The notes beneath the pieces were generated by a model. That model was not told the DNA's origin. It did no database searches and was given only the letters and a program-made list of their open reading frames with translations. DNA of 64,000 bases from Anoxynatronum buryatiense. Lineage in GTDB: Bacteria; Bacillota; Clostridia; Peptostreptococcales; Tindalliaceae. Below are positions 7,670 through 16,076 of the stretch, in pieces. Numbering within the stretch: position 1 is the stretch's first letter; every line of letters begins with the position of its first letter. The translations under genes and the position numbers were made by a program. The DNA is taken from positions 40,590 to 104,589 of the forward strand of contig NZ_FXUF01000014.1 of NCBI RefSeq assembly GCF_900182905.1. Direction: 5' to 3'.

Positions 7670-8754
7670 CCCATCTGGCATTCATTTTCCCCGGTCAGGG
7701 CGCTCAGTATGTGGGAATGGGCAAAGACTTCTACCAGCAGCATCCCCTGGCCCGGGAAACCTTCCAGGAGGCAGAGGAAGCCCTGGGCATTCCCCTTGCA
7801 CGACTGTGTCACGAAGGCCCCGAATCGGAACTGACCCGCACCGAAATCACTCAACCGGCCATTCTGACCACCAGTGTGGCCATGCTTCGCACCCTCACCG
7901 CCCTGGGATTCCAGTCCACCATGACAGCCGGTCTCAGCCTGGGGGAATACACCGCCCTGGTACATGCCGGTTCCCTGGCCTTCGCCGACGCCGTGCGTCT
8001 GGTTAAATACCGGGGAAAGTACATGCAGGAGGCTGTTCCCGAAGATAAGGGCGGGATGGCCGCCATTCTGGGTCTTGACCCGGAAGCACTTGAAGACTGC
8101 CTTTCCGCAGGGCGCCGTGTCGGCTTCGTGGCCGTTGCCAATTTCAACTGCCCCGGACAGATTGTCCTTTCGGGCGAAACCGCTGCTGTGAAAAGAGCCA
8201 TGGAAGCCTGCAAAGAAGCCGGCGCCAAAAAAGCGGTGATGCTCACCGTCAGTGCTCCCTTCCACACTCCCATGCTGGACTCTGCAGGCGAGCGGCTGAA
8301 GATCAACCTGGCCTCCATTACCCTGCAGGCACCCAATCAGCTGTTTTTCAGCAATGTCACCGGTGGCGACATGGCCGACACCACCGAAATTGCCGCTGCA
8401 CTGGTGAAACAGGTAAGTCACCCCGTTCTCTGGGAAAAGAACCTGTTGAACATGATGCACACCGGATGCAATACCTTTGTGGAAATTGGTCCTTCCAACA
8501 GCCTGACTGGCTTTGTGAAGCGAACCGCCAAAACTCATGGGTTGAAAGCCTCCGGCATGCACATCGAAACTTATGATCAGTTAAATACCGTTGCAGAAAC
8601 ATTAACAAAGGAGGGTTATCATGGAATTGTCCAATCAAGTGGTGCTGATCACAGGAGCCTCCCGGGGCATCGGCCGGGCCATTGCCCTGAAGATGGCTCA
8701 ATCTGGCGCACGGATCGTGATCAATTATGCCCGGCAGGAGAGCTCGGCGCTTGA
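7666..8754 (+). CDS. fabD: Malonyl-CoA:ACP transacylase FabD with an unusual read-through tail
   Basis: FabD loads malonyl groups onto ACP. FPGQGAQYVGMG, the nucleophile motif GLSLGEYTALVH (Ser91), the basic KYRGKYMQ, SAPFHTPML and VEIGPSNSLTGFVKR are all present. The normal domain ends near residue 318, in the segment just before the fabG ribosome site. Here the frame continues through that site and 134 bases into fabG, adding about 43 residues of unlikely composition, to give 362 residues instead of roughly 310. Loss of one base near GGTTAT just before the fabG ATG would explain a lost TAA. It may be a real mutation or a sequencing error. Confidence 0.92.
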   Translation: MTHLAFIFPGQGAQYVGMGKDFYQQHPLARETFQEAEEALGIPLARLCHEGPESELTRTEITQPAILTTSVAMLRTLTALGFQSTMTAGLSLGEYTALVHAGSLAFADAVRLVKYRGKYMQEAVPEDKGGMAAILGLDPEALEDCLSAGRRVGFVAVANFNCPGQIVLSGETAAVKRAMEACKEAGAKKAVMLTVSAPFHTPMLDSAGERLKINLASITLQAPNQLFFSNVTGGDMADTTEIAAALVKQVSHPVLWEKNLLNMMHTGCNTFVEIGPSNSLTGFVKRTAKTHGLKASGMHIETYDQLNTVAETLTKEGYHGIVQSSGADHRSLPGHRPGHCPEDGSIWRTDRDQLCPAGELGA

Positions 8755-9364
8755 AGTCAAACAAGCCGTCGAAGCCCTGGGTTCCGAAGCCATGATCGCA
8801 CAGGCTGATGTTTCCGACGAAGAACAGGTCACCCGCATGATGGCATCCATCAAGGAAACATTTGGCCCTGTCACCATTCTGGTAAACAACGCCGGCATCA
8901 CCCGGGACGGGCTTTTGGTACGCATGAAAACCAGTGACTGGCAGCAGGTGTTGGATACGAACCTGACCAGCGCCTTTCTCATGAGCCGGGCTGTTGCCAA
9001 AGATATGATGAAGGCCAAAGGTGGCCGCATCATCAACATCTCTTCTGTTGTGGGCGTTATGGGAAATGCCGGCCAGGCAAATTACAGCGCTTCAAAGGCA
9101 GGTCTCATCGGTCTGACCAAATCCCTGGCTCGGGAACTGGCCCCCAAGCACATCACCGTGAACACTGTGGCACCAGGATTCATTGAAACCGAAATGACCG
9201 ACGCCCTTTCAACCCAGGTAAAAGAACAGTTGCTGGCCCAGATCCCATTGAATCAATTGGGCAAAGCAGAAGATATTGCCGAAGCCGTTGCCTATCTGGC
9301 AGGAGCAGGCGGCCGGTACATCACCGGTCAGGTACTGCAGGTGAACGGCGGCATGGCCATGTAA
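8621..9364 (+). CDS. fabG: 3-oxoacyl-ACP reductase FabG
   Basis: This 247-residue short-chain dehydrogenase reduces 3-oxoacyl-ACP with NADPH. The cofactor motif TGASRGIGRA, the structural NNAG motif (residues 89-92) and the catalytic Ser142, Tyr155 and Lys159 (YSASK) are present, and the C-terminus ends in TGQVLQVNGGMAM as expected. An AAAGGAGG ribosome site lies seven bases before the ATG. Its first 134 bases overlap the extended fabD frame. It lies third after fabH in the elongation operon, upstream of acpP. Confidence 0.96.
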   Translation: MELSNQVVLITGASRGIGRAIALKMAQSGARIVINYARQESSALEVKQAVEALGSEAMIAQADVSDEEQVTRMMASIKETFGPVTILVNNAGITRDGLLVRMKTSDWQQVLDTNLTSAFLMSRAVAKDMMKAKGGRIINISSVVGVMGNAGQANYSASKAGLIGLTKSLARELAPKHITVNTVAPGFIETEMTDALSTQVKEQLLAQIPLNQLGKAEDIAEAVAYLAGAGGRYITGQVLQVNGGMAM

Positions 9365-9462
9365 CATTAGATGAACCCTCATTCAATGGATTATCATCGA
9401 ATGAGTTCATGCCATAAAATCAATCAACCAACCATGAAACCAACATTAGGAGGAAACCAACC

Positions 9463-9693
9463 ATGTTTGAAAAAATCGCTAAAATCATTGCCGAACAACT
9501 TGAAATTGATGATCTGAGCAACATTAAGCCGGAAACATCCATCATGAACGACCTTGAAGCGGATTCACTGGACGCCGTGGAAATTGTCATGGCCATTGAA
9601 GATGAGTTCGGCATTGAAATCTCCGACGAAGATGCAGAACAGTTCAAAAACATCGGCGACATCGCCCGCTACGTTGAGTCACGTCAGGCGTAA
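9463..9693 (+). CDS. acpP: Acyl carrier protein
   Basis: This is a 76-residue acidic protein of the usual ACP size. The phosphopantetheine attachment site is Ser35 in EADSLDAVEIVMAIE. It carries growing acyl chains between the Fab enzymes. An AGGAGG ribosome site precedes the ATG. A 98-bp gap separates it from fabG, and a hairpin with a U-run follows the stop codon before fabF, so ACP could be made in excess over FabF. Confidence 0.97.
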   Translation: MFEKIAKIIAEQLEIDDLSNIKPETSIMNDLEADSLDAVEIVMAIEDEFGIEISDEDAEQFKNIGDIARYVESRQA

Positions 9694-9720
9694 GCCTATC
9701 AGTGTCTTGCAGCCATGATT

Positions 9721-9760
9721 GAACAGGACACTGCCGCTGACGGCGAAGTCCTGTTCTTTT
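9721..9760 (+). terminator. Leaky terminator or attenuator between acpP and fabF
   Basis: GAACAGGAC pairs perfectly with GTCCTGTTC, enclosing an inner GCCG/CGGC stem, and is followed by TTTT. fabF begins 16 bases later with its own ribosome site, so the hairpin must be partial or fabF needs another promoter, which I do not see. Confidence 0.7.
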
Positions 9761-9775
9761 AGAAGGAGGGTTTTT

Positions 9776-11017
9776 ATGAACAATCAACGTGTGGTGATCA
9801 CCGGCATGGGATGTGTCACTCCCATCGGTACCGGTGTTGACAGTTTTTGGAAAGGGCTTGTGAGTGGTGCCGTGGGCGCTGGTCCCATTACCCATTTCGA
9901 TGCTTCCGAATTTCCCGTCCAGTTTGCCGCTGAGGTGAAAAATTTTGAACCAGATCAAGTGCTGGATAAACGAGAAGCCAAAAAAATGGATCGCTTTACA
10001 CAGTTCGCAGCTGTGGCATCACTGGAAGCGCTGAAAAACGCCGGGCTGGATCAGGGCGGTATTGACCCTGACGAACTGGGTGTGATTCTGGGTTGTGGCA
10101 TCGGCGGCCTGGCCACATTGGAAGAGCAACACCAAAATCTACTGAGCCGGGGCCCCCGCCGGGTCAGTCCTTTTACCATCCCCATGATGATCTCCAATCT
10201 GGCTGCCGGCCAGGTGGCCATCCTCACCCATGCCAAGGGGCCCAACATGACCATCGTCACCGCCTGTGCCTCTGCCACCAACGCCATCGGCGAAGCATTC
10301 AAAATGATTCAGCGGGGCGCGGCCAAGGCCATCATCACCGGAGGTACCGAAGCTTCCATTACCCCTATTTCCATTGCCGGCTTTTCTTCCATGAAAGCCC
10401 TCTCCACCCGAAATGACGACCCAGCCAAGGCCAGTCGCCCTTTCGATGCTGAGCGAGACGGCTTCGTGATGGGAGAAGGTGCCGGGATTATTGTTCTGGA
10501 ATCACTGGAACACGCCCAAGCACGAGGCGCCACCATCTATGCCGAAATGGCAGGGTACGGCACCCACACAGATGCCCACCATATCACTGCTCCCGACCCG
10601 GAAGGCGCCGGGGCCGCCAGAGCCATGACAAAGGCACTGGCAGATGCCGGTTTAGCTCCGGAGGCCATTGATTACATCAATGCCCACGGCACCAGCACTG
10701 ATTACAACGACCGGCTGGAAACCCTTGCCATCAAAAAGGTCTTTGGCGATCACGCTGCCAGCCTGTTGGTCAGTTCCACCAAATCCATGACCGGCCATCT
10801 GCTGGGGGCTGCCGGCGGTGTGGAAGCCATTGCCTGCGTAATGGCTCTGCAGCACCAGCTGGTACCGCCCACTGTTAATTATGAAAATCCCGACGCCGCC
10901 TGCGACCTGAACTACGTGCCCAACAAGGCAGTTTCGGCTTCAGTTAAGGCCACCCTTTCCAATTCACTGGGCTTTGGAGGACATAATGCCAGTATTCTTA
11001 TCAAGGCTTTTGAATAA
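9776..11017 (+). CDS. fabF: 3-oxoacyl-ACP synthase II FabF
   Basis: FabF extends acyl-ACP with malonyl-ACP. The ATG at 9776 follows AGAAGGAGG and gives 413 residues, the family length; the frame is open 19 codons upstream, but those codons fall in the terminator hairpin. The catalytic triad is visible: Cys164 in TACASATNAIG, His in NAHGTSTDYND and His in KSMTGHLLGAAGG. The C-terminal NSLGFGGHNASILIK is also typical. It closes the fab operon; an accC/accB set does not follow, unlike in many Clostridia. Confidence 0.96.
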   Translation: MNNQRVVITGMGCVTPIGTGVDSFWKGLVSGAVGAGPITHFDASEFPVQFAAEVKNFEPDQVLDKREAKKMDRFTQFAAVASLEALKNAGLDQGGIDPDELGVILGCGIGGLATLEEQHQNLLSRGPRRVSPFTIPMMISNLAAGQVAILTHAKGPNMTIVTACASATNAIGEAFKMIQRGAAKAIITGGTEASITPISIAGFSSMKALSTRNDDPAKASRPFDAERDGFVMGEGAGIIVLESLEHAQARGATIYAEMAGYGTHTDAHHITAPDPEGAGAARAMTKALADAGLAPEAIDYINAHGTSTDYNDRLETLAIKKVFGDHAASLLVSSTKSMTGHLLGAAGGVEAIACVMALQHQLVPPTVNYENPDAACDLNYVPNKAVSASVKATLSNSLGFGGHNASILIKAFE

Positions 11018-11125
11018 TTAATTCCGTCGAAAAACGAGTCACCATTAGTACTCCTCCAATAAAGATGCCTACGAAAATCATATTTGTTGATCTTACAACC
11101 ACCCGATTACCGATGAATTGTAAAA

Positions 11126-11153
11126 GAACGCACAGGCTGATGCCTGTGCGTTC
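11126..11153. terminator. Strong hairpin between fabF and the surface-protein gene
   Basis: GAACGCACAGGC pairs with GCCTGTGCGTTC (12 bp, 4-base loop). The minus strand continues into TTTT, so it probably serves transcripts from both sides. Confidence 0.75.
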
Positions 11154-11167
11154 TTCACTGTTACCAT

Positions 11168-11218
11168 CTATTTCGTCTTTCTCACGCCATTTTCATCGAC
11201 TTCATACCTGTCAATCGT
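11168..11218 (-). pseudogene. Relic of the C-terminus of a cell-wall-binding SLH protein
   Basis: Read on the minus strand this encodes TIDRYEVDENGVRKTK followed by a stop. It is nearly the same as the end of the complete protein at 16077-19997 (TQIDGYEVDENGVRKPK). It lies beyond the stop of the 11266-15930 gene, which itself lacks cell-wall-binding repeats. It is best explained as the remnant of a deleted or recombined copy. Confidence 0.75.
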
Positions 11219-11272
11219 AGTACAACACTATGTCTTGCTGATAAGCACTAGTTTTTCTTTATACCTCAATCA
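11217..11272. repeat. 3'-flank repeat, copy 1
   Basis: This roughly 56-bp stretch, overlapping the stop of the SLH/propeller gene, aligns at about three quarters identity with 23104-23159, which follows the 5' relic of a related gene. Shared blocks include GTAGTA, TATACCT and AATCA. Confidence 0.6.
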
Positions 11273-14200
11273 ACGGTCAGTTTGATGTAGCGGTGAAGCA
11301 TGGAAGAAACCTCTGCACGTGTTGCATTTGATTTTGGGTTGAACGTGTTGTTTGTTCCGCCCGTCATAATGCCTGCCTGCTGCATGGCTATGACCGCAGT
11401 CTTGTAGGTGCTGTTTATACTGGAATCGTCTGCATAGGTAGTTGCCTCACGGGTTACAGGCAGGTTGGCTTCGGTAGCCTTGGTGAATTTTGTCACAATG
11501 ACGGCTATTTCCTCACGGGTGATTGCCCTTTCAGGAGCAAACTGATCATTGCCAATGCCCCGAATGATGCCTTTTTCATGCGCCCATTCAATATATGGCT
11601 GAAAAGCGCTTCCCACTTTCACATCAGTGAAACTGCTTGTGGTATAACTGCTTACATTCGCTTCTGCCAGTCTGCCCAGCGCTGCTACAAGCATTTCGCG
11701 CGTCATGGCGGTGTCAGGTGCAAAAGTCGTTTCTGTTATGCCTGGTAAAATTTCGTTGTCCACCAGATAGGCAATGTTTTCCTTTGCCCAATGGGTACTG
11801 ATATCGGTAAGCTTTTCGCTTGGTGCGGTGTAGCCTACCCCATACATAGAGAAATGTGGTGTCGTCAATCGAACACTGCCACTGTCTACATGATAGGCTG
11901 AACCTTCCACACGGGTTGCATGACCATTTTCATCCACATAAACGGCGTACAAGCCACTTATCACTTCACCATTTGCCGGTGTGTATGGGATGGCTATCGT
12001 CGCAAACCCTTCGCCAAAGCTGGAGACTGTGTCGTTATTTCCATCACCTACGGTGATGTTGTATACGGGTCTTGTGCCAATCATTTTCTTTGCTGCTTCA
12101 GTAAGGTTCGTTTTCGGAGCAATGGTAATGTTTATGGTGCCGCTTGTTTGTTTTTGGATTTCTCTCAGCGCTTTTTGGTCAAAGGTGACTCTCACAGGGG
12201 CACCGTTGATTTCAAGATGTGTGACGCCTGCACTCACAAGGCTGTTCAGGGCATTACGTGAGAAGGTTGCTGTGAGTGCGGTTGTGTCTTTTGGCATGGC
12301 AACAGTTAACGCAATCGCTATACCGTTTTCGGTTTTCTCCTGTTTGGTTGCCTCAGCCTGTGCTTTAGAGATGGCGTCAGTGACAGCTTTATCGGGAATG
12401 GCTGCGCTGGCGGTGCCGTTTGTTCCGGCTGTGGCCGTGACGGAAGCCACTGCTGTAATCGGCTGGTTTGGCTGATTTTCCGTTACAGTGATTGCATTTG
12501 TAGCACTGCTGCCACTTGAACTGTTGCCGCCGGAACTGCTGCCGGAGGATGAGCCGTCGCCGCTTGTATAGGTAGATACTGTCACGGTGCAATTTGCTGT
12601 GTAGCCGCCGTCGGTGGTTCTCACGGTAATGGTCGTGGTGCCGTTGCCAATGGCTCTTACTGTGCCGTTTGTATCTACGGTGGCAACGGATGTGTTGCTG
12701 CTCTGCCATGTTACGGATTGATCTGTGGCACTGGCAGGCGCGACGGCGGCTGTCATGACTGCCGTTTTGGGTGTGGTGTTGCTGTAAAGGGACAGGCTGT
12801 GTCTGTTCAACGTCACTCCGGTGACCGGTGTGACGCCAGCGGGAATATTCTCATAGGTTGCGGTTATCTCCACATCGTTCGCTGGCATGGTAAAGGTGGT
12901 GCTTGATGCCTGTGGATTTACAAGGGTGATACCGCCGCTTTCAACCGTCCACTCTTTGAATTGTTTACCACTGGGTGCGGTATTTGCGGTTATTGAAACA
13001 GTTGTATTCTCCGCCGCTGTGGACGGACTTGCAGTACCGCTGTTGACGGTGACAGCATGCTCTGTTATGTCGCCGCCAACTGAAACGCTGAGATACGCTA
13101 CACTACTCCCAGCAATGCTGTTCCCTTCACCATAAGCATTGCAATAAATCATTGCGCCGTTCATCTTCTCGGTGACATTGTTGATGGTCAGCGTCGATGT
13201 TGTTGCGCCAGAAACTTTATTAATGGTATCTTGGATCCTTCCGTTACTATCCCACGGGATGTCATTATCACTAGCAGTAGTGTACCACTGATAACTCGTC
13301 GCATTGTCCGCGGTTATGGTAAATGTGGCAGTGTCACCCTCCAGCACGGTAACATTCTGCGGGTGCTTGGTAATGACCGGAGCGGCGACGGGAAGATCCT
13401 CATAGGTCGCCGTTATCTCCACTGCACGTGCAGGCATGGTGAAGGTGGTGCTTGATGCCTGTGGATTTACAAGGGTGATACCGCCGCTTTCAACCGTCCA
13501 CTCTTTGAATTGTTTACCACTGGGTGCGGTATTGGCGGTGATGGTAACCGTTGTATTCTCCCCCGCTGTAGACGGGCTTGCAATACCACTGTTGACGGTC
13601 ACCGCGTAGGTTGTGAACGTCCCTGATTGTATAATATACCCACCGTCTCCCACCGTCACAAAGATACCGTTGGCGTAACTTACTGCATGGGGGTAGAAGT
13701 CATCAGTGAAGTTGAAAATTTGGGGGGTCCATGTCACTCCGTCCTGTGAGATCCAAATGATTCCATTATCTCCCACCGCCACAAAGGCGCCGTTGCCGTA
13801 GCTTACTCCGCTAAGGCTCCCGTAAATAGCGGAGCCAGAGGTTCGGGAGGTCCAGGTCACTCCGTCCCGTGAGGTCAGAACGGTTCCACTTGCTCCCACC
13901 GCCATAAAGGTGCTGTTGCCGTAAATTACTTCCATGAGATAATTAGCGTTGCCGGAGGTTTGGAAGGTCCAGGTCACTCCGTCCGGTGAGGTCCGAATGT
14001 CTCCAAACGCTCCCACCGCCACAAAGGTGCTGTTACCGTAACTTACTCCTCTGAGGGGCCTCATGGTATAGTCTTGGCGGGTCCAGGTCACTCCGTCCGG
14101 CGAGGTCAGAATAATTCCAACATCTCCCACCACCGCAAAAATGCCGTTGCCGTAACTTACCCCAAAGAGTAAATTAGTTGTACCGGAGATTTGGGGGGTC

Positions 14201-15930
14201 CAGGCCTCTCCGTCCGGTGAGGTCAGAATGGTTCCACTCCTCCCCACCGCCACAAAAGTGCCGTTGCCGTAACTTACTCCATAGAGGTCTTTCGGGGTGC
14301 CGGAGGTTTGGGATATCCAGTTCATTCCCTCCAGTGAGGTCAGAATGGTTCCACCACTTCCCACCGCCACAAAGGTGCCGTTGCCGTAACTTACTCCATA
14401 GAGGTCATTCGTGGTGCCGTAGGTTTTGTTAGCCCAGGTCTCTCCGTTCGGTGAGGTCAGAACGGTTCTACTCCTTCCCACCGCCACAAAAGTGCCGTTG
14501 CCGTAACTTGCTCCCCAGAGTTCATTCGTGGTGCCGGAGGTTTGGGTGGTCCAGGTCTCTCCGTCCGGTGAGGTCAGAATGATTCCACCTGTTCCCACCG
14601 CCACAAAGGTACTGTTGACGCAACTTACTCCTCTGAGGTGATTCGTGATGCCAGAGGTTCGGGGGGTCCAGGTTACTCCGTCCGCTGAGGTCTGAATGGT
14701 TCCACTACTTCCCACCGCCACAAAGGTGCTGTTGCCGTAACTTACTCCCCAGAGTTCATTCGTGGTGCCGGAGGTTCGGGGGGTCCAGGTCACTCCGTCC
14801 GCTGAGGTCAGAATGGTTCCACTACTTCCCACCACCACAAAGGTGCTGTTGCCGTAACTTACTCCTATGAGGTTATTCGTGGTGCCGGAGGTTCGGGGCG
14901 TCCAGGTCACGCCGTCTGGTGAGGTCAGAATCATTCCAACACCTCCCGCCACCCATCCCACTGCAACAAACATATTGTTGCCGTAACCTACTCCCTTGAG
15001 TAAATAAAAGCCGCCGGATTTTCGGGTGGTCCAGGTCACGCCGTCTGGTGAGGTCAGAATGGTTTCACTTTTTCCCACCGCCACAAAGGTGCCGTTGCCA
15101 TAAGTTACTCCCCAGAGGTCATTCGTGGTGCCGGAGTTTCGGGTGGTCCGGGTCACGCCGTCTGGTGAGGTCAGAATGGTTCCATTATCTCCCACCGCCA
15201 CAAAGGTGCCGTTGCCATAGCATGTACTTCGAAGCAAATCACCCTCTGCTAATGGACTCCGGACGCTCCACCAATTGAAAGTATAGGGTAATCGATTCAC
15301 CGTCAAGGTAAAGTCCTGTGTGTAATCTGTACCGATTTCAATGCCATTTGCGATGGTCGCTGTTACCGTAACGGTACCATCAACTGGCGCAAATAGCGTG
15401 CCTTCGGTAATGGAGGCGCCAGTGGTTCCCGCATCTTTAATGCTCCAGGAAATAGCCTGATTTGATGCGTTTGCAGGGGCAACCGTGCCGATTAGAGTAA
15501 CGGAATTACCCATTCCCAATGTGTCCTGCACCTGAGTAATGCCTGTAACAGGAACAAATTCTAACACCTTTACGGTTATCGTGGGTGGCGTTACACCGGG
15601 TGCCAGTGTCACATCCGGCGATAAATCAAGGGTTGGTGTCAAGGTATAGGTACCTGCCGTATTGCTGTCATAAACAGGAGCATATACCCAGGTGGATACG
15701 GTTGCTGTGGAAGGTACACCGCTGGTTATGGTGACATTCAACGTGCCTGGAAGGGTTAATGCCTCCTCGGGTGTGCCGAATGCTACTTCCTGTAAAGCTA
15801 CCTCCTCTGCCAAATCTGCAAAGGCAGTGATTTCGCTTGTGGAATCTGCAAAGGCTGCTATCGGCAGCATTGTAAAGATCAGGCACACCGCCATCAGCAG
15901 ACTGCCGATTTGTTTTCTTGTTTGTTTCAT
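11266..15930 (-). CDS. Large modular surface protein: Ig-like domains, about 14 propeller-type repeats, three SLH domains
   Basis: The ATG at 15930 has GGAGG nine bases upstream and gives 1554 residues; the frame is open 44 codons further but without a ribosome site. A signal peptide (MKQTRKQIGSLLMAVCLIF, cleavage near AFA-D) is followed by Ig-like sequence to about residue 213. Then come about 14 repeats of 39-40 residues (pattern GVSYGNGTFVAVG, TILTSPDGVTW), an InlB-like repeat, an Ig domain, a second InlB-like repeat, a Big_2 domain, a Ser/Gly linker, a conserved 200-residue module and three SLH domains anchoring it to the cell wall. It is probably extracellular; the repeats likely form a beta-propeller of unknown binding role. 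Both ends closely match the next gene, but the choline-binding-type tail is missing. Confidence 0.88.
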   Translation of the reverse strand: MKQTRKQIGSLLMAVCLIFTMLPIAAFADSTSEITAFADLAEEVALQEVAFGTPEEALTLPGTLNVTITSGVPSTATVSTWVYAPVYDSNTAGTYTLTPTLDLSPDVTLAPGVTPPTITVKVLEFVPVTGITQVQDTLGMGNSVTLIGTVAPANASNQAISWSIKDAGTTGASITEGTLFAPVDGTVTVTATIANGIEIGTDYTQDFTLTVNRLPYTFNWWSVRSPLAEGDLLRSTCYGNGTFVAVGDNGTILTSPDGVTRTTRNSGTTNDLWGVTYGNGTFVAVGKSETILTSPDGVTWTTRKSGGFYLLKGVGYGNNMFVAVGWVAGGVGMILTSPDGVTWTPRTSGTTNNLIGVSYGNSTFVVVGSSGTILTSADGVTWTPRTSGTTNELWGVSYGNSTFVAVGSSGTIQTSADGVTWTPRTSGITNHLRGVSCVNSTFVAVGTGGIILTSPDGETWTTQTSGTTNELWGASYGNGTFVAVGRSRTVLTSPNGETWANKTYGTTNDLYGVSYGNGTFVAVGSGGTILTSLEGMNWISQTSGTPKDLYGVSYGNGTFVAVGRSGTILTSPDGEAWTPQISGTTNLLFGVSYGNGIFAVVGDVGIILTSPDGVTWTRQDYTMRPLRGVSYGNSTFVAVGAFGDIRTSPDGVTWTFQTSGNANYLMEVIYGNSTFMAVGASGTVLTSRDGVTWTSRTSGSAIYGSLSGVSYGNGAFVAVGDNGIIWISQDGVTWTPQIFNFTDDFYPHAVSYANGIFVTVGDGGYIIQSGTFTTYAVTVNSGIASPSTAGENTTVTITANTAPSGKQFKEWTVESGGITLVNPQASSTTFTMPARAVEITATYEDLPVAAPVITKHPQNVTVLEGDTATFTITADNATSYQWYTTASDNDIPWDSNGRIQDTINKVSGATTSTLTINNVTEKMNGAMIYCNAYGEGNSIAGSSVAYLSVSVGGDITEHAVTVNSGTASPSTAAENTTVSITANTAPSGKQFKEWTVESGGITLVNPQASSTTFTMPANDVEITATYENIPAGVTPVTGVTLNRHSLSLYSNTTPKTAVMTAAVAPASATDQSVTWQSSNTSVATVDTNGTVRAIGNGTTTITVRTTDGGYTANCTVTVSTYTSGDGSSSGSSSGGNSSSGSSATNAITVTENQPNQPITAVASVTATAGTNGTASAAIPDKAVTDAISKAQAEATKQEKTENGIAIALTVAMPKDTTALTATFSRNALNSLVSAGVTHLEINGAPVRVTFDQKALREIQKQTSGTINITIAPKTNLTEAAKKMIGTRPVYNITVGDGNNDTVSSFGEGFATIAIPYTPANGEVISGLYAVYVDENGHATRVEGSAYHVDSGSVRLTTPHFSMYGVGYTAPSEKLTDISTHWAKENIAYLVDNEILPGITETTFAPDTAMTREMLVAALGRLAEANVSSYTTSSFTDVKVGSAFQPYIEWAHEKGIIRGIGNDQFAPERAITREEIAVIVTKFTKATEANLPVTREATTYADDSSINSTYKTAVIAMQQAGIMTGGTNNTFNPKSNATRAEVSSMLHRYIKLTVD
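13605..15291 (-). repeat. Tandem coding repeats (about 117-120 bp period, 14 units)
   Basis: The repeats encode the propeller-like section of the SLH protein. Several units, especially between 14160 and 14900, are nearly identical in DNA, which indicates recent duplication or gene conversion. The last unit is partial. Confidence 0.85.
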
Positions 15931-15971
15931 GTTTAATATGACCTCCTTCATTTCTGTTTTGGTGACATCAA

Positions 15972-16024
15972 AAGGGTACCGTAAAATGTTTTCTGTGTGT
16001 GAAAGGTCAAGAAATCTTATCTGT
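15972..16024 (-). repeat. 53-bp exact direct repeat, copy 1 (probable promoter segment)
   Basis: This is identical over 53 bp to 23679-23731. On the minus strand it contains TTGACC, a 17-bp spacer and ATTTTA, a plausible though weak promoter for the SLH/propeller gene, whose start codon is 41 bases downstream. Confidence 0.7.
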
Positions 16025-16028
16025 CTAA

Positions 16029-16066
16029 CAAAATGCTGGTTCCCTGTTACGGAGACCAGCATTTTG
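16029..16066 (-). terminator. Hairpin after the SLH/cell-wall-binding gene
   Basis: CAAAATGCTGGT pairs with ACCAGCATTTTG (12 bp, 14-base loop) just beyond the stop codon of the minus-strand gene at 16077-19997. Confidence 0.65.
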
Positions 16067-16076
16067 CCTGAAATCT

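Noticed and set aside
7597..8562. 321-codon open frame opposite fabD
   Set aside because: It is antisense to fabD and fabK; the composition is that of a shadow frame.
13605..15291. Regularly spaced repeats, considered as a CRISPR array
   Set aside because: The period is about 120 bp and in frame, and the sequence codes for a continuous protein; there are no spacers or cas genes.
15931..16062. N-terminal extension of the SLH/propeller protein
   Set aside because: No ribosome site; the signal peptide begins at the ATG at 15930, which has GGAGG upstream as in the paralogue.
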